A DNA stretch of 64,000 nucleotides, taken from positions 62,001-126,000 of the forward strand of contig NZ_WWFA01000002.1 in the NCBI RefSeq assembly GCF_021698855.1, given 5' to 3'. This document shows positions 54,716 through 64,000 of the stretch, in pieces. The translations under genes and the position numbers were made by a program. Within the stretch, counting starts at the first letter, position 1. Each line of letters begins with the position of its first letter. The notes below the pieces were generated by a model. The model was not told the origin of the DNA. It did not search any database and saw only the letters and a program-made list of their open reading frames with translations. Source of the stretch: Lactobacillus sp. S2-2 (lineage in GTDB: Bacteria; Bacillota; Bacilli; Lactobacillales; Lactobacillaceae).

Positions 54716-55756
54716 TTGCTGACAGACAGACAAAATTATGTTTTACAGTGTATTGTTGATGTTTATGCTAAAACTGGTGACCCTGTAGGATCAAAAGCTT
54801 TAGTTAATGAATTACCAATAAATGTAAGTTCTGCAACAATTAGAAATGAAATGGCACATCTAGAAGATTTAGGTTTACTGATGAAACCATATTCATCTTC
54901 TGGTAGAGTTCCTTCAATAGACGGGTATCGTTATTATGTAGAGAACTTAGTTGAACCAGTTTCTTTAAATAATTCTGAACGGCAAGCAATTAGAGCTACG
55001 TTGAGTGGTAGGTTTCAGCAGATTGATGATATTGTTCAAAAGTCTGCAAATATTTTGTCTAAGATAACCAATTATACAGCTGTTACTTTGACCCCAGAGC
55101 AATCTTCAAATAATTATGTAATTGGAGTTAAACTTGTTTACTTGGATCAAAAACAAATAATGGTAATATTAGTTATGAATACAGGACAAATTGCTAGCCA
55201 ACCGTTTAGAATAGGTGAAGAAGATAATCAATTTGATTTAAATGTATTAATTGATTATTTAAATCGAGAATTAGTCGGATTTTCACTAAATGAAGTTATT
55301 AATAAACTCAGAAATGAAGTTATTAATAATATCTCAAATTATATGAATAATCCTGATGATTTGATTAATACAATTGATCAAATTGCAAATAGATTAATTA
55401 CTACTCATTTATTTGTGAGTGGTAGGGTTAATCTTTTGGATATGGCAACTGACATTGATGAAATAAAATTGTTATATGCGATGTTTGATTCTGATGCTAA
55501 TTCTGATATTGCTGAAATTCTAGATAATAGCAGTAAAGAAATATCCGTTCAAATTGGACCAAATGTTAAAGGTGGATTATTGAAAAATTATAGTATAATT
55601 GCTGGTACTTATAATGTAGGTAAGTATAGTAAGGGTAAAATTGCTATTATTGGACCAATGAGTATGAATTATCCTAAAATATTAGGGTTAGTCGAAGCCT
55701 TTAAAAAAGAATTAGAAAATCAAATCAGTGTCTATTTCCAAAATTATTCCGAATAA
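54716..55756 (+). CDS. hrcA: Heat-inducible transcription repressor HrcA
   Basis: HrcA represses class I heat-shock genes by binding CIRCE and is kept active by GroE. The N-terminal winged helix has VDVYAKTGDPVGSKAL and VSSATIRNEMAHLEDLGL; the rest is the HrcA dimer and insertion domain. The frame is open from the GTG at 54707, but AAAGAGG points to the TTG at 54716, giving MLTDRQNYVLQ, the usual start, and 346 residues. It is followed by grpE after 15 nt. Confidence 0.96.
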   Translation: MLTDRQNYVLQCIVDVYAKTGDPVGSKALVNELPINVSSATIRNEMAHLEDLGLLMKPYSSSGRVPSIDGYRYYVENLVEPVSLNNSERQAIRATLSGRFQQIDDIVQKSANILSKITNYTAVTLTPEQSSNNYVIGVKLVYLDQKQIMVILVMNTGQIASQPFRIGEEDNQFDLNVLIDYLNRELVGFSLNEVINKLRNEVINNISNYMNNPDDLINTIDQIANRLITTHLFVSGRVNLLDMATDIDEIKLLYAMFDSDANSDIAEILDNSSKEISVQIGPNVKGGLLKNYSIIAGTYNVGKYSKGKIAIIGPMSMNYPKILGLVEAFKKELENQISVYFQNYSE

Positions 55757-55771
55757 AGGAGGGACCTTAAT

Positions 55772-56353
55772 TTGAGTAAAGAAAAAGATAATGTAGAAAA
55801 AGAGAATATAAAAAATGAAGATGAGGTTTCTAACGAAAGTGAAGAAACTAATTCAGATGAAATAAATAGTTCTGAAGAAGATACTTCTAAGGATGATACT
55901 TCATCAGAAATCGATGATTTAAAAGATCAACTTGATAAGGCTGAAGATAAGTATTTAAGATCAGAAGCTGAAATTAATAATATTCAAAATCGTAATAAAA
56001 AAGAACGAGCTGAATTATTAAAATATGGTGGTCAAAAATTAGCTAAAGATATTGTTCCGATTGTTGATGATTTAGAACGTGCTTTAGCAGTTGAGGTTTC
56101 TGATGAAAACGGTAAACAATTAAAATCTGGAATCGAATTAGTTTTCAAGCATCTTGAAAAAGCTTTGTCAGAAAACGAAGTTAAAGAAATTGATGCTAAA
56201 GGTAATGAATTCAATCCAAATCTACATCAAGCCGTACAAACTGTAGCAGTTGATGATGATCATCCAGCAAATACAGTTGTTGATGTTTTACAAAAAGGTT
56301 ATATGATTTCTGATCGAGTTTTAAGACCAGCAATGGTAATCGTAGCACAATAA
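55772..56353 (+). CDS. grpE: Nucleotide exchange factor GrpE
   Basis: GrpE releases ADP from DnaK. A strongly acidic, disordered N-terminus (about 1-45, Glu/Ser/Asp rich) leads into a long coiled coil ([20 protein letters not shown]) and the beta domain with [11 protein letters not shown]. The start is TTG with AAAGGAGGG upstream. The 193-residue length is normal. The order hrcA-grpE-dnaK-dnaJ is the classic Firmicutes one. Confidence 0.96.
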   Translation: MSKEKDNVEKENIKNEDEVSNESEETNSDEINSSEEDTSKDDTSSEIDDLKDQLDKAEDKYLRSEAEINNIQNRNKKERAELLKYGGQKLAKDIVPIVDDLERALAVEVSDENGKQLKSGIELVFKHLEKALSENEVKEIDAKGNEFNPNLHQAVQTVAVDDDHPANTVVDVLQKGYMISDRVLRPAMVIVAQ

Positions 56354-56378
56354 AAAATTAAGAATTGAGGGATTAATT

Positions 56379-58226
56379 ATGGCAAGTAATAAAATTATTG
56401 GAATTGATTTAGGAACAACTAACTCTGCTGTTGCAGTTTTAGAAGGTGGAGAACCAAAAATTATCACAACTCCAGAAGGAGCTAGAACTACTCCATCAGT
56501 TGTTGCATTTAAAGACGGTGAAACTCAAGTTGGTGAAGTTGCTAAGAGACAAGAAGTAACTAATCCAAATACTGTAAGATCAATCAAGAGTCATATGGGT
56601 GAACAAGGTTACAAAGTTGATGTTAATGATAAAAGTTATTCTCCTCAACAAATTTCAGCAATGATTTTACAATATCTAAAAGGTTATGCTGAAGATTACC
56701 TTGGTGATACTGTAGAACAAGCAGTAATTACTGTGCCTGCATACTTTAATGATGCACAAAGACAAGCTACTAAAGATGCTGGTAAAATTGCTGGTTTAGA
56801 TGTTAAAAGAATTATTAACGAACCAACAGCTGCTTCTTTAGCTTATGGTATGGATAAAAAAGATAAAGATGAAAAAATTCTTGTTTATGATTTAGGTGGA
56901 GGAACTTTTGATGTTTCTGTTCTTGAATTAGGTGATGGTGTATTCCAAGTACTTTCAACTAATGGTGATACTCATCTTGGTGGTGATGACTTTGACCAAA
57001 GAGTTATTGATTACCTTGTAGATAATTTCAAACAAGAAAATGGTATTGATTTATCAAAAGACAAGATGGCATTACAAAGATTAAAGGATGCTGCCGAAAA
57101 AGCTAAAAAAGACTTATCAGGAGTTTCACAAACTGAAATTTCATTACCATTCATTACTTCAAGTGATAATGGTCCACTTCATTTAGAAACTAATTTAACA
57201 AGAGCTAAATTTAATGAATTAACATCTGACTTAGTTGATAAGACTAAAGTTCCATTTGATAGTGCATTAAAGGATGCTGGATTATCAATCAATGATATCG
57301 ATGAAGTTATTTTAAATGGTGGTTCAACTAGAATTCCAGCTGTTCAAGAAGCTGTAAACCAATGGACAGGTAAAGAAGCTAACCATTCAATTAACCCTGA
57401 TGAAGCAGTTGCTTTAGGTGCTGCTGTTCAAGGTGGTGTTATTACTGGTGATGTTAAAGATGTTGTATTACTAGATGTTACTCCATTATCTCTTGGTATT
57501 GAAACAATGGGTGGAGTTTCAACTCAATTAATTGAAAGAAATACTACAATTCCAACTTCAAAATCACAAGTATTCTCAACTGCCGCTGATAATCAAACTG
57601 CTGTAGATATTCACGTATTACAAGGTGAACGTCCAATGGCAGCTGATAACAAATCATTAGGTCGTTTCCAATTAACTGATATTCCTGCAGCACCAAGAGG
57701 TGTTCCACAAATTGAAGTTACATTTGATATCGATAAGAATGGTATTGTAAATGTTTCTGCTAAAGACCAAGGTACTGGTAAGGAACAAAAAATTACAATT
57801 AAAGATTCAAATGGACTTTCAGATGATGAAATCGATAAGATGATGAAAGAAGCAGAAGCTAACGAAGATGCTGATAAGCAAAAGAAAGAGGAAGTTGATT
57901 TAAATAATGAAGTTGATCAATTAATCTTCCAAACTGAAAAAACATTAAAAGATGTTGAAGGCAAGGCTTCTGATGAAGAGATTAAAGAAGCAAGTGATGC
58001 AAAAGATGCATTGAAGAAAGCTAAAGAAGATAACAACATTGAAGAAATGAAAGCTAAAAAAGATGAATTGAATGAAAAAGTTCAAGCATTAGCTGTTAAA
58101 TTATATCAACAAAACCAAGAAAATGGTGAAGGACAATCTGCAGAAGATGAATCATCAAAAGATGATAAAAATGACGATACTGTAGATGGAGACTTTAAAG
58201 AAGTTGATGATGATGACAAGAAATAA
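56379..58226 (+). CDS. dnaK: Molecular chaperone DnaK (Hsp70)
   Basis: DnaK folds and holds proteins in an ATP-driven cycle with DnaJ and GrpE. The ATPase domain has [14 protein letters not shown], the phosphate loop [16 protein letters not shown] and the [10 protein letters not shown] block, followed by the linker [18 protein letters not shown] and the substrate-binding domain. It lacks the ~24-residue ATPase segment present in E. coli DnaK, as is normal in Gram-positives. The C-terminal tail is acidic. 615 residues. Codon use is biased as expected for a highly expressed gene. Confidence 0.98.
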   Translation: MASNKIIGIDLGTTNSAVAVLEGGEPKIITTPEGARTTPSVVAFKDGETQVGEVAKRQEVTNPNTVRSIKSHMGEQGYKVDVNDKSYSPQQISAMILQYLKGYAEDYLGDTVEQAVITVPAYFNDAQRQATKDAGKIAGLDVKRIINEPTAASLAYGMDKKDKDEKILVYDLGGGTFDVSVLELGDGVFQVLSTNGDTHLGGDDFDQRVIDYLVDNFKQENGIDLSKDKMALQRLKDAAEKAKKDLSGVSQTEISLPFITSSDNGPLHLETNLTRAKFNELTSDLVDKTKVPFDSALKDAGLSINDIDEVILNGGSTRIPAVQEAVNQWTGKEANHSINPDEAVALGAAVQGGVITGDVKDVVLLDVTPLSLGIETMGGVSTQLIERNTTIPTSKSQVFSTAADNQTAVDIHVLQGERPMAADNKSLGRFQLTDIPAAPRGVPQIEVTFDIDKNGIVNVSAKDQGTGKEQKITIKDSNGLSDDEIDKMMKEAEANEDADKQKKEEVDLNNEVDQLIFQTEKTLKDVEGKASDEEIKEASDAKDALKKAKEDNNIEEMKAKKDELNEKVQALAVKLYQQNQENGEGQSAEDESSKDDKNDDTVDGDFKEVDDDDKK

Positions 58227-58245
58227 TTAATTTATTGCTTGTTTA

Positions 58246-58286
58246 ATAAAAAGTCAAAGTCTTATTTTCAGGCTTTGACTTTTTAT
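58246..58286 (+). terminator. Terminator between dnaK and dnaJ
   Basis: ATAAAAAGTCAAAG and CTTTGACTTTTTAT make a 14-bp stem around a 13-nt loop. It should reduce dnaJ transcription relative to dnaK. Confidence 0.82.
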
Positions 58287-58328
58287 TTCATGTTACAATG
58301 TTTTTAATATGAAAATGGAGGACTATTG

Positions 58329-59474
58329 ATGGCTAGTAGAGATTATTATGAAATATTAGGTATTTCAAAAGATGCTTCTCAAGATGAAATTAAAAAAGCA
58401 TATCGTAAGTTATCAAAAAAATATCATCCTGATTTAAATGATGCTCCAGAAGCTGAAGAGAAGTTTAAAGAAGTAACTGAAGCTTATGAAGTTTTGAGTG
58501 ATGATAAGAAAAAAGCTAATTATGATCAATTTGGATCAGCCGATGGTCCACAAGGATTTGGTGGTGGATCTGATGGTGCTGGATTTGGAGGATCTGGATT
58601 CGGTGGTGCTGGATTCGGTGATTTTTCAGATATATTTAGTGATCTATTTGGTGGTGGCGGTCGTTCAAGACAACGCCAAGACCCTAATGCTCCTAAAAAA
58701 GGTCGAGATCTTCAGTATCAGATGACTTTGAACTTTGAAGATGCCGTTTTTGGTAAAAAGACAAAGATTAAATATAATCGAGAAGCCCAATGTGAAACTT
58801 GTGGTGGAAATGGTGCAAAGCCTGGTACTAAACCAGAAACTTGTTCAAACTGTCATGGTAGTGGAGTTGTAAATCGTACGCTTAATACTCCATTAGGTCA
58901 AATGCAATCACAAGAAGCATGTCCTGTTTGTGGTGGTACTGGTAAAGAAGTTAAAGATAAATGTGAAACTTGTGGCGGAAGTGGTCGAGTTGAACAAAAA
59001 CATGAAGTTGAAGTAGATGTTCCTGCAGGTGTTGAAGAAGGACAACAAATGAGACTTCAAGGCCAAGGTGATGCTGGTGAAAATGGTGGACCTTATGGTG
59101 ATTTATTTATTATCTTTAAAGTTAAATCAAGTAAAGATTTTGAACGTGATGGATCAACAATTTATTATGATCAACAAATTTCATTTACTCAAGCAGCTTT
59201 AGGTGCTGAAATTAATGTTAAAACTGTTCACGGTAAAGTATCGTTAAATATTCCTGCTGGAACTCAAACAGGAACTACCTTTAGATTAAAAGGTAAGGGT
59301 GCTCCTAAACTCCAAAGCAAAACAGTTGGTGATCAACTTGTTAAAGTAAAAATTAAAACTCCAAAGCATCTTAGCAATCAACAAAAAATTGCTTTATATG
59401 CATTAGCAGAAGCTAATGGTGAAATTAAACCTAAGGAAAGTTTTTTTGATAAGTTAAAAAAATCATTTAAATAA
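58329..59474 (+). CDS. dnaJ: Chaperone protein DnaJ (Hsp40)
   Basis: DnaJ is the co-chaperone that stimulates DnaK. The J domain carries the HPD motif in KYHPDLND (about 35-37), followed by a G/F-rich segment (about 75-115), four zinc-finger repeats of the CETCGGNGA type, and the C-terminal substrate domains. A TTG lies directly before the ATG; GGAGG fits the ATG at 58329 and gives the standard [11 protein letters not shown], 381 residues. Confidence 0.97.
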   Translation: MASRDYYEILGISKDASQDEIKKAYRKLSKKYHPDLNDAPEAEEKFKEVTEAYEVLSDDKKKANYDQFGSADGPQGFGGGSDGAGFGGSGFGGAGFGDFSDIFSDLFGGGGRSRQRQDPNAPKKGRDLQYQMTLNFEDAVFGKKTKIKYNREAQCETCGGNGAKPGTKPETCSNCHGSGVVNRTLNTPLGQMQSQEACPVCGGTGKEVKDKCETCGGSGRVEQKHEVEVDVPAGVEEGQQMRLQGQGDAGENGGPYGDLFIIFKVKSSKDFERDGSTIYYDQQISFTQAALGAEINVKTVHGKVSLNIPAGTQTGTTFRLKGKGAPKLQSKTVGDQLVKVKIKTPKHLSNQQKIALYALAEANGEIKPKESFFDKLKKSFK

Positions 59475-59504
59475 AAAAGATGGTCAAATTTGGCCATCTT
59501 TTTT
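59473..59504 (+). terminator. Terminator of the heat-shock operon
   Basis: AAAAAAGATGG and CCATCTTTTTT form a perfect 11-bp stem just after the dnaJ stop. Confidence 0.9.
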
Positions 59505-59507
59505 AAT

Positions 59508-59536
59508 TTGTTTATTATTATTTAGATTGTTATAAT
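59508..59536 (+). promoter_or_regulatory. lepA promoter
   Basis: TTGTTT and TATAAT are separated by 17 nt, about 36 nt before the lepA ATG. Confidence 0.68.
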
Positions 59537-59572
59537 GGTTTAACGAATATTAACACGAAGAGGTAAATAAAT

Positions 59573-61411
59573 ATGGACATTAAAAAATTAAACGAGCATC
59601 AAAAATATATTAGAAATTTCGCAATTGTTGCCCATATTGACCATGGAAAATCTACTTTAGCTGATCGTATTTTAGAAATGACTGATACTGTATCTAAAAG
59701 AGAAATGCAAGATCAGTTACTTGATAATATGGATTTGGAGAGAGAACGTGGAATTACAATTAAGTTAAATGCGGTTGAATTAAAATATGCTGCAAAAGAT
59801 GGTCATGATTATGAATTTCATTTAATTGATACTCCTGGTCATGTTGATTTTTCTTATGAAGTTTCAAGAAGTTTAGCTGCTTGTGAAGCTGCTATTTTAG
59901 TAGTTGATGCTACACAAGGTGTACAAGCACAAACTTTAGCAAACGTATTTTTAGCATTAGATAATGATTTGGAGATTATTCCAGTTATTAATAAAGTTGA
60001 TTTGCCGTCAGCTGAGCCTGAAAAAGTTAAAGCTGAAATTGAAGATGTTATTGGAATTGATGCATCAGATGCAATTTTAATTAGTGCTAAAAGTGGATTG
60101 GGTGTTGATAATTTATTAGAGCGATTAGTGACTGATATTCCCTATCCTAAGGGAGATGTGGAAAATCCTTTAAAAGCACTAGTTTTTGATTCAGTTTATG
60201 ATGATTACCGTGGAGTTGTTTTAAGTGTTAGATTATATGAGGGAACAGTTGCTCCAGGTGATAAAATTCGAATGATGAATACTGAAAGTGAATATGAAGT
60301 TGTTGAAGTAGGAGTTAACTCACCTGGTCCAGTAAAAAGGGATTATTTGATGTCTGGTGATGTGGGTTATATAACAGCAAGTATTAAAGATATTAATTTA
60401 ACTAGAGTGGGAGATACTGTAACCAGTGCTTCTAATCCAACTGAACATGCATTACCAGGTTATAAAGAAATGATTCCAATGGTATATTCAGGATTATATC
60501 CAACTGATAATGCTAAATTTGATGATTTAAGAGAAGCTTTAGAAAAATTAAAGTTAAATGATGCTTCATTAGAATTTGAAGCTGAATCTTCTCAAGCTTT
60601 AGGGTTTGGGTTTAGATGTGGATTCTTAGGTCTTTTACACATGGATGTTGTTCAAGAAAGATTAGAACGTGAATTCAATTTAGAATTAATTATCACTGCT
60701 CCATCCGTTACTTATGAAGTAACATTAAATGATGGTAATCAAATTAGTGTTGATAATCCTTTTGATATGCCTGAAGTTACTGAAATTAAAGAAATTAGAG
60801 AACCATTTGTGAAAGCAAGTATTATGGTACCAAATGATTATGTTGGGGCAATTATGGAATTATGCCAAGATCGTCGAGGTCAATTTGTTACGATGGATTA
60901 CTTAGACGAATCTAGAGTTAATGTAATTTATAAAATGCCTTTATCAGAAATAATTTATAATTTCTTTGATAAACTAAAATCAAGTACTAAAGGATATGCA
61001 TCATTAGATTATGAATTAGATGAACATCAACCAAGTGATTTAGTTAAAATTGATATCTTATTAAATGGTGAAACTGTTGATGCATTAAGCTTTATTTCCC
61101 ATCGTCAATTTGCAACCTCTAGAGGTCGTGAAATTGTTGAAAAGTTAAGAAATATTATTCCTCGACAAAATTTTGAAATACCAGTTCAAGCAGCAATTGG
61201 ATCAAATATTATTGCAAGAACTAATATTAAAGCTTATCGAAAAGATGTAACCGCTAAGTTATATGGTGGGGATCGTACTCGAAGAATGAAACTACTTGAA
61301 AAACAAAAAGCTGGTAAAAAGCGAATGAAAGCTTTTGGTAAAGTTGAAATACCACAAGAAGCATTTATGTCAGTTCTTCAATCAAATGATGAACAACCAA
61401 ATAAGAAATAA
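59573..61411 (+). CDS. lepA: Elongation factor 4 (LepA)
   Basis: LepA is a ribosome-bound GTPase that can back-translocate stalled ribosomes and helps initiation or assembly. G motifs are [14 protein letters not shown] (about 20-33), DTPGHVDF and NKVD; the LepA-specific C-terminus ([23 protein letters not shown]) is complete. The length of 612 residues is normal. It follows dnaJ but has its own promoter and is followed by a PgpA-like gene after 15 nt. Confidence 0.97.
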   Translation: MDIKKLNEHQKYIRNFAIVAHIDHGKSTLADRILEMTDTVSKREMQDQLLDNMDLERERGITIKLNAVELKYAAKDGHDYEFHLIDTPGHVDFSYEVSRSLAACEAAILVVDATQGVQAQTLANVFLALDNDLEIIPVINKVDLPSAEPEKVKAEIEDVIGIDASDAILISAKSGLGVDNLLERLVTDIPYPKGDVENPLKALVFDSVYDDYRGVVLSVRLYEGTVAPGDKIRMMNTESEYEVVEVGVNSPGPVKRDYLMSGDVGYITASIKDINLTRVGDTVTSASNPTEHALPGYKEMIPMVYSGLYPTDNAKFDDLREALEKLKLNDASLEFEAESSQALGFGFRCGFLGLLHMDVVQERLEREFNLELIITAPSVTYEVTLNDGNQISVDNPFDMPEVTEIKEIREPFVKASIMVPNDYVGAIMELCQDRRGQFVTMDYLDESRVNVIYKMPLSEIIYNFFDKLKSSTKGYASLDYELDEHQPSDLVKIDILLNGETVDALSFISHRQFATSRGREIVEKLRNIIPRQNFEIPVQAAIGSNIIARTNIKAYRKDVTAKLYGGDRTRRMKLLEKQKAGKKRMKAFGKVEIPQEAFMSVLQSNDEQPNKK

Positions 61412-61426
61412 TAGAAAGGAGTTAAT

Positions 61427-61927
61427 ATGGTAGATCGCAGAGATTATAAATATCCAGATACCGAAGCATTTAAGTTTGTTATTGATCGGTTAAATGAACA
61501 AGGAATTGAAATCGAAGATATTGCTGAAATTGCATATAATACACATAAAAAATATAATGCTCAAATTAATAAAGATTATATTATTAAATTAACTAATGAT
61601 GTTTTGCATAAAAGAGAAGTCTTAAATAGTGCTATGGTTGGTTTAGAATTGGATCGATTAGCAACTGAAAAAAAATTAAATTCACCATTACAAGAAATTG
61701 TAGAACATGATATTGGTGTTTTTGGGGTTGATGAAACTTTAGCGCTAGGAATAGCCAGCATTTATGGAACAATTGGTTACACAGCATATGGAAATATTGA
61801 TGTCAATAAGCCTGGAATTATTGGTAAATTAGATAATGACAAAAATCATGTTAATACATTTGTTGATGATTTAGTTGGAGCAGTTGCTGCAGCAGTTAGT
61901 GCAAAATTGGCTCATGATGAAGCATAA
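61427..61927 (+). CDS. Phosphatidylglycerophosphatase A family protein
   Basis: The 166-residue protein matches the soluble Gram-positive PgpA/YutG family, which would dephosphorylate phosphatidylglycerol phosphate. Typical parts are GIEIEDIAEIAYNTHKKYN, GVDETLALGIASIYGTIGYT and the C-terminal NTFVDDLVGAVAAAVSAKL. It lacks the membrane helices of E. coli PgpA, so the enzymatic role in this branch is less certain. AGAAAGGAG precedes the ATG. It is probably co-transcribed with lepA. Confidence 0.82.
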   Translation: MVDRRDYKYPDTEAFKFVIDRLNEQGIEIEDIAEIAYNTHKKYNAQINKDYIIKLTNDVLHKREVLNSAMVGLELDRLATEKKLNSPLQEIVEHDIGVFGVDETLALGIASIYGTIGYTAYGNIDVNKPGIIGKLDNDKNHVNTFVDDLVGAVAAAVSAKLAHDEA

Positions 61928-62042
61928 ATTTAATTTGAAACTTTTTGCACAAATTAGATACAATGGCTTTATTTATTTCCATGTTTGAAGTATAATAAGG
62001 TTGTTATAAAGTTCACATACTTATTACATGGAGGCTTAAAAA

Positions 62043-62429
62043 ATGAAAATTAATGATTATTTCACTGGATTACAACATGTTGGTATTCCATCAGAAAATT
62101 TAGATAAAACAATTGCTTTTTATGAAAAAATTGGTTTTGAAAAAGCTGGTCAATTCATGAATGGTGAAAATCGTGTTGCTTTTATGAGATACGGTAATTT
62201 AACTGTTGAAACTTGGGAAGGCGATCCTGTAAACAAAGAAGACGGTGCTATTAACCATTTATCAATGAATACTACTGACGTAGATGCAGCATTTAAAGCT
62301 GCTAAAGAAATGGGATTAGAAGTTATCGATTCAGAAATTCAAGAATTACCATTCTGGGATAACGGTATCAGATTCTTTAATATTTATGGTCCTAACCATG
62401 AAAAATTAGAATTCTGTCAAATAGTTTAA
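62043..62429 (+). CDS. VOC (glyoxalase/bleomycin-resistance fold) family protein
   Basis: This single-domain VOC protein (128 residues) contains LQHVGIPSENLDKTIAFYEKI at the start and a second half with INHLSMNTTDVDAAF and HEKLEFCQ. The two histidines and two glutamates at the usual places suggest a metal site as in glyoxalase I, but substrate is unknown. GGAGG lies before the ATG and a TATAAT (61991-61996) upstream marks its own promoter. Codon use is cleaner than in its neighbours, hinting at good expression. Confidence 0.85.
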   Translation: MKINDYFTGLQHVGIPSENLDKTIAFYEKIGFEKAGQFMNGENRVAFMRYGNLTVETWEGDPVNKEDGAINHLSMNTTDVDAAFKAAKEMGLEVIDSEIQELPFWDNGIRFFNIYGPNHEKLEFCQIV

Positions 62430-62439
62430 TTATTGTAAT

Positions 62440-62473
62440 AAAAAAGGACGTGATTTTTTCACGCCTTTTTTAT
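62440..62473 (+). terminator. Terminator of the VOC gene
   Basis: AAAAAAGG-CGTGA and TCACG-CCTTTTTT form a stem with one bulged A, followed by T. Confidence 0.82.
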
Positions 62474-62491
62474 TTTGATAATAATCTTTAT

Positions 62492-62520
62492 TTGCCATTT
62501 ATTCTATTCTCTATTATGAT
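62492..62520 (+). promoter_or_regulatory. Promoter for the 107-aa protein
   Basis: TTGCCA and TATGAT are separated by 17 nt, about 46 nt before the start codon. Confidence 0.6.
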
Positions 62521-62566
62521 AGATAATCATAACGTTCATTTTTTAAATTAGGAGGTGTATTATTCT

Positions 62567-62890
62567 ATGATTGATAAAACAAAAGAATTTTTAAGAGATA
62601 ATGGATATTATTATAAAAAAACTTACATTCGTCCATTAATGACTCCTGATAATGTTTATGTGTTTAGATTTGGTAAAGATAAATTAGATAATCGAATTAT
62701 TTTGAGATACGGTCACGGTTGGACTGGTAGACAAAGAATTAAAGAGATTGACCTCCGACTTCATAAGCAAAAACATCCAAGAGTATTTAAGACTGAAAAT
62801 GGATTATTAAAGTATTTACAAGGCCATTTAAGTCAGCATGAAGAAAAAATAACGGAATCAAATCACGAAACTAATCATGCATCCTTATAG
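62567..62890 (+). CDS. Hypothetical basic protein, 107 aa
   Basis: I do not recognise this protein. It is basic and soluble, with YYYKKTYIRPLMTPDNVYVFR and a central GHGWTGRQRIKEIDLRLHKQ. The high content of Arg, Lys, His and Tyr would suit nucleic acid binding, which is only a guess. The frame opens at a GTG at 62555, inside the AGGAGGTG ribosome site; the ATG at 62567 is the real start. Its last codons form the 5' arm of a terminator. It has its own promoter. Confidence 0.7.
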   Translation: MIDKTKEFLRDNGYYYKKTYIRPLMTPDNVYVFRFGKDKLDNRIILRYGHGWTGRQRIKEIDLRLHKQKHPRVFKTENGLLKYLQGHLSQHEEKITESNHETNHASL

Positions 62891-62903
62891 GGTGCATTTT
62901 TTG
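62877..62903 (+). terminator. Terminator overlapping the end of the 107-aa gene
   Basis: ATGCATCC (inside the last codons) pairs with GGGTGCAT, followed by five further T. Confidence 0.8.
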
Positions 62904-62931
62904 TAAAATAATAAGGGAGAAATTATAATAA

Positions 62932-63882
62932 ATGGATTTAAATGAAATTTCAATTTTAACAAGTCATGAAGCAGTTGAAGCTGTTTCAAATATTTTAATG
63001 GAATTAAATGCTAGTGGATTACAAATAAAAGATAAAAATGATTATGAAGTTTTGAAAAAGGGACCTTCATGGGGTCAATATGGATTAACATCTGATGAAA
63101 CTGACTTCGATATGGATATTAATGAAGCTGTTATTAGTGCTTATTTTACTGTTGATGAAGATATTGAATCTATAATGACTAAAGTTCATGAAAAAGTGGC
63201 TGAATTATCTAACTTTGGGTTAAATCCAGGTAAAAATCAAGTAACTAAAAATTTAGTAAAAGAAGAAGATTGGTCTACATCTTGGGAAAAATATTATAAA
63301 CCTGAAAGAATAACTCGTTATTTAACGATTGTTCCAGTTTGGGAAGATTACGAAGAAATTAATTATAATGAATTGATTATTAAATTGGATCCTGGGATGG
63401 CATTTGGAACTGGTACACATCCAACTACTATTTTAGCGTTAAGGGCCTTAGAAAGTTATATGCGGGGTAATGAGACAGTCTATGATGTTGGTACTGGATC
63501 AGGTGTGTTAAGTATAGCTGCTTCTTTAATGGGAGCAAAATCAATTAGTGCATATGATTTAGATCAAATTGCAGTTAACTCTGCTGCGAAAAATATTGCT
63601 TTAAATCCTAAAGTCGACAATGTTGAAATTGCATCTAATAATTTACTAGCTGGAATTGATTCTAAAGTTGATATTGTAGTTGCAAATATTTTAGCAGAAA
63701 TTATAGAACCATTAGTTCCACAAGCTAATCATGTTTTAAATTCAGGTGGATTATTTATAACTTCTGGTATAATTGCCGATAAATTAGAAAAAATAGAACA
63801 AATATTGAATGATAATGATTTTGATATAGTAGAAGAGCTATCAATGAAAGATTGGCGTTCAATTATTGCAGTGAAAAGGTAG
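62932..63882 (+). CDS. prmA: Ribosomal protein L11 methyltransferase
   Basis: PrmA trimethylates ribosomal protein L11. The SAM-binding motif is YDVGTGSGVLSIAASLMGAK (about 179-198), with DPGMAFGTGTHPTT before it and VANILAEII as the substrate-side motif. The 316-residue length is typical. It is followed after 8 nt by rsmE, the common prmA-rsmE pair. Confidence 0.96.
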   Translation: MDLNEISILTSHEAVEAVSNILMELNASGLQIKDKNDYEVLKKGPSWGQYGLTSDETDFDMDINEAVISAYFTVDEDIESIMTKVHEKVAELSNFGLNPGKNQVTKNLVKEEDWSTSWEKYYKPERITRYLTIVPVWEDYEEINYNELIIKLDPGMAFGTGTHPTTILALRALESYMRGNETVYDVGTGSGVLSIAASLMGAKSISAYDLDQIAVNSAAKNIALNPKVDNVEIASNNLLAGIDSKVDIVVANILAEIIEPLVPQANHVLNSGGLFITSGIIADKLEKIEQILNDNDFDIVEELSMKDWRSIIAVKR

Positions 63883-63890
63883 GATAAATT

Positions 63891-64000
63891 GTGCAACATT
63901 ATTTTTTAAATCAAGAAATTAAAATAGATGAAATCATATCAATTGATAGTAAAGATATTAAAAATCATTGGTTGAAAGTATTACGAGCTGAAGAAGGAGA
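63891..64000 (+). CDS. rsmE: 16S rRNA m3U1498 methyltransferase RsmE (5' part)
   Basis: The first ~36 codons of a gene run off the end of the window. The translation starts MQHYFLNQEIKIDEI and continues SKDIKNHWLKVLRAEEG, which matches the N-terminal PUA-like domain of RsmE (YqeU), the methyltransferase of U1498 in 16S rRNA. The start is GTG; the ribosome site AGGATAA overlaps the end of prmA, 8 nt away. The pairing with prmA supports the call. Confidence 0.85.
   Translation, partial: MQHYFLNQEIKIDEIISIDSKDIKNHWLKVLRAEEG

Noticed and set aside
1-64000. CRISPR arrays, prophage, transposases and known antiphage systems
   Set aside because: No regularly spaced direct repeats and no protein with transposase, integrase, restriction or Cas features were found.

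Overview
The window is a gene-dense, very AT-rich stretch (roughly 30% G+C by eye) of a low-GC Gram-positive chromosome. Gene order and protein content point to Lactobacillaceae: clpX-ysxC, uvrC-obg, rnz-recJ-apt, rpsB-tsf-pyrH-frr-uppS-cdsA-rseP-proS-polC-rimP-nusA-ylxR-ylxQ-infB-rbfA-truB-ribF-hrcA-grpE-dnaK-dnaJ-lepA, a D-lactate dehydrogenase, and a mevalonate-pathway HMG-CoA synthase. The extreme AT bias resembles the small-genome, insect- or plant-associated lactobacilli, but genus and species cannot be fixed from this window.

Layout. 1-10 kb holds housekeeping genes (clpX end, ysxC, uvrC, obg, rnz, a LapA-domain membrane protein, recJ, apt), a 55-codon gene on the minus strand, and a minus-strand lipoprotein pair. 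10-17 kb is the variable part: tRNA-Ser(CGA), a 390-bp non-coding stretch full of inverted and direct repeats, a twice-frameshifted CPBP-type membrane protease gene, a small two-helix membrane protein, a membrane acyltransferase, a tautomerase, an ElaA-type GNAT, an EamA transporter, a short promoter-to-terminator unit that looks like a small RNA, a DUF1361 membrane protein and an MFS transporter. 17-19 kb is a short pyrimidine operon (pyrF-pyrE-pyrD) behind a PyrR-type attenuator. 19-29 kb is a complete acetylated-intermediate diaminopimelate/lysine pathway in two divergent operons. lysC-dapF has its own short leader. lysA-dapH-deacetylase-dapA-dapB-aminotransferase-asd sits behind a lysine riboswitch. 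29-35 kb has mvaS, lexA with an SOS box, ynzC, yneF, plsC, trmN6, a GIY-YIG protein and ldhD. 35-64 kb is a long co-directional block for translation, lipid synthesis, replication and heat shock, ending in prmA and the start of rsmE.

Control elements can be read directly: many intrinsic terminators shared by convergent genes, a lysine riboswitch, a PyrR attenuator, a CIRCE operator plus a weaker upstream look-alike, an SOS box over the lexA promoter, a terminator-like attenuator between rpsB and tsf, and another ahead of rimP-nusA.

I found no CRISPR array, prophage, intact insertion sequence or antiphage system. The best candidates for something undescribed are the structured non-coding region after tRNA-Ser, the roughly 69-nt small-RNA unit near 14.65 kb, and the double CIRCE arrangement upstream of hrcA.
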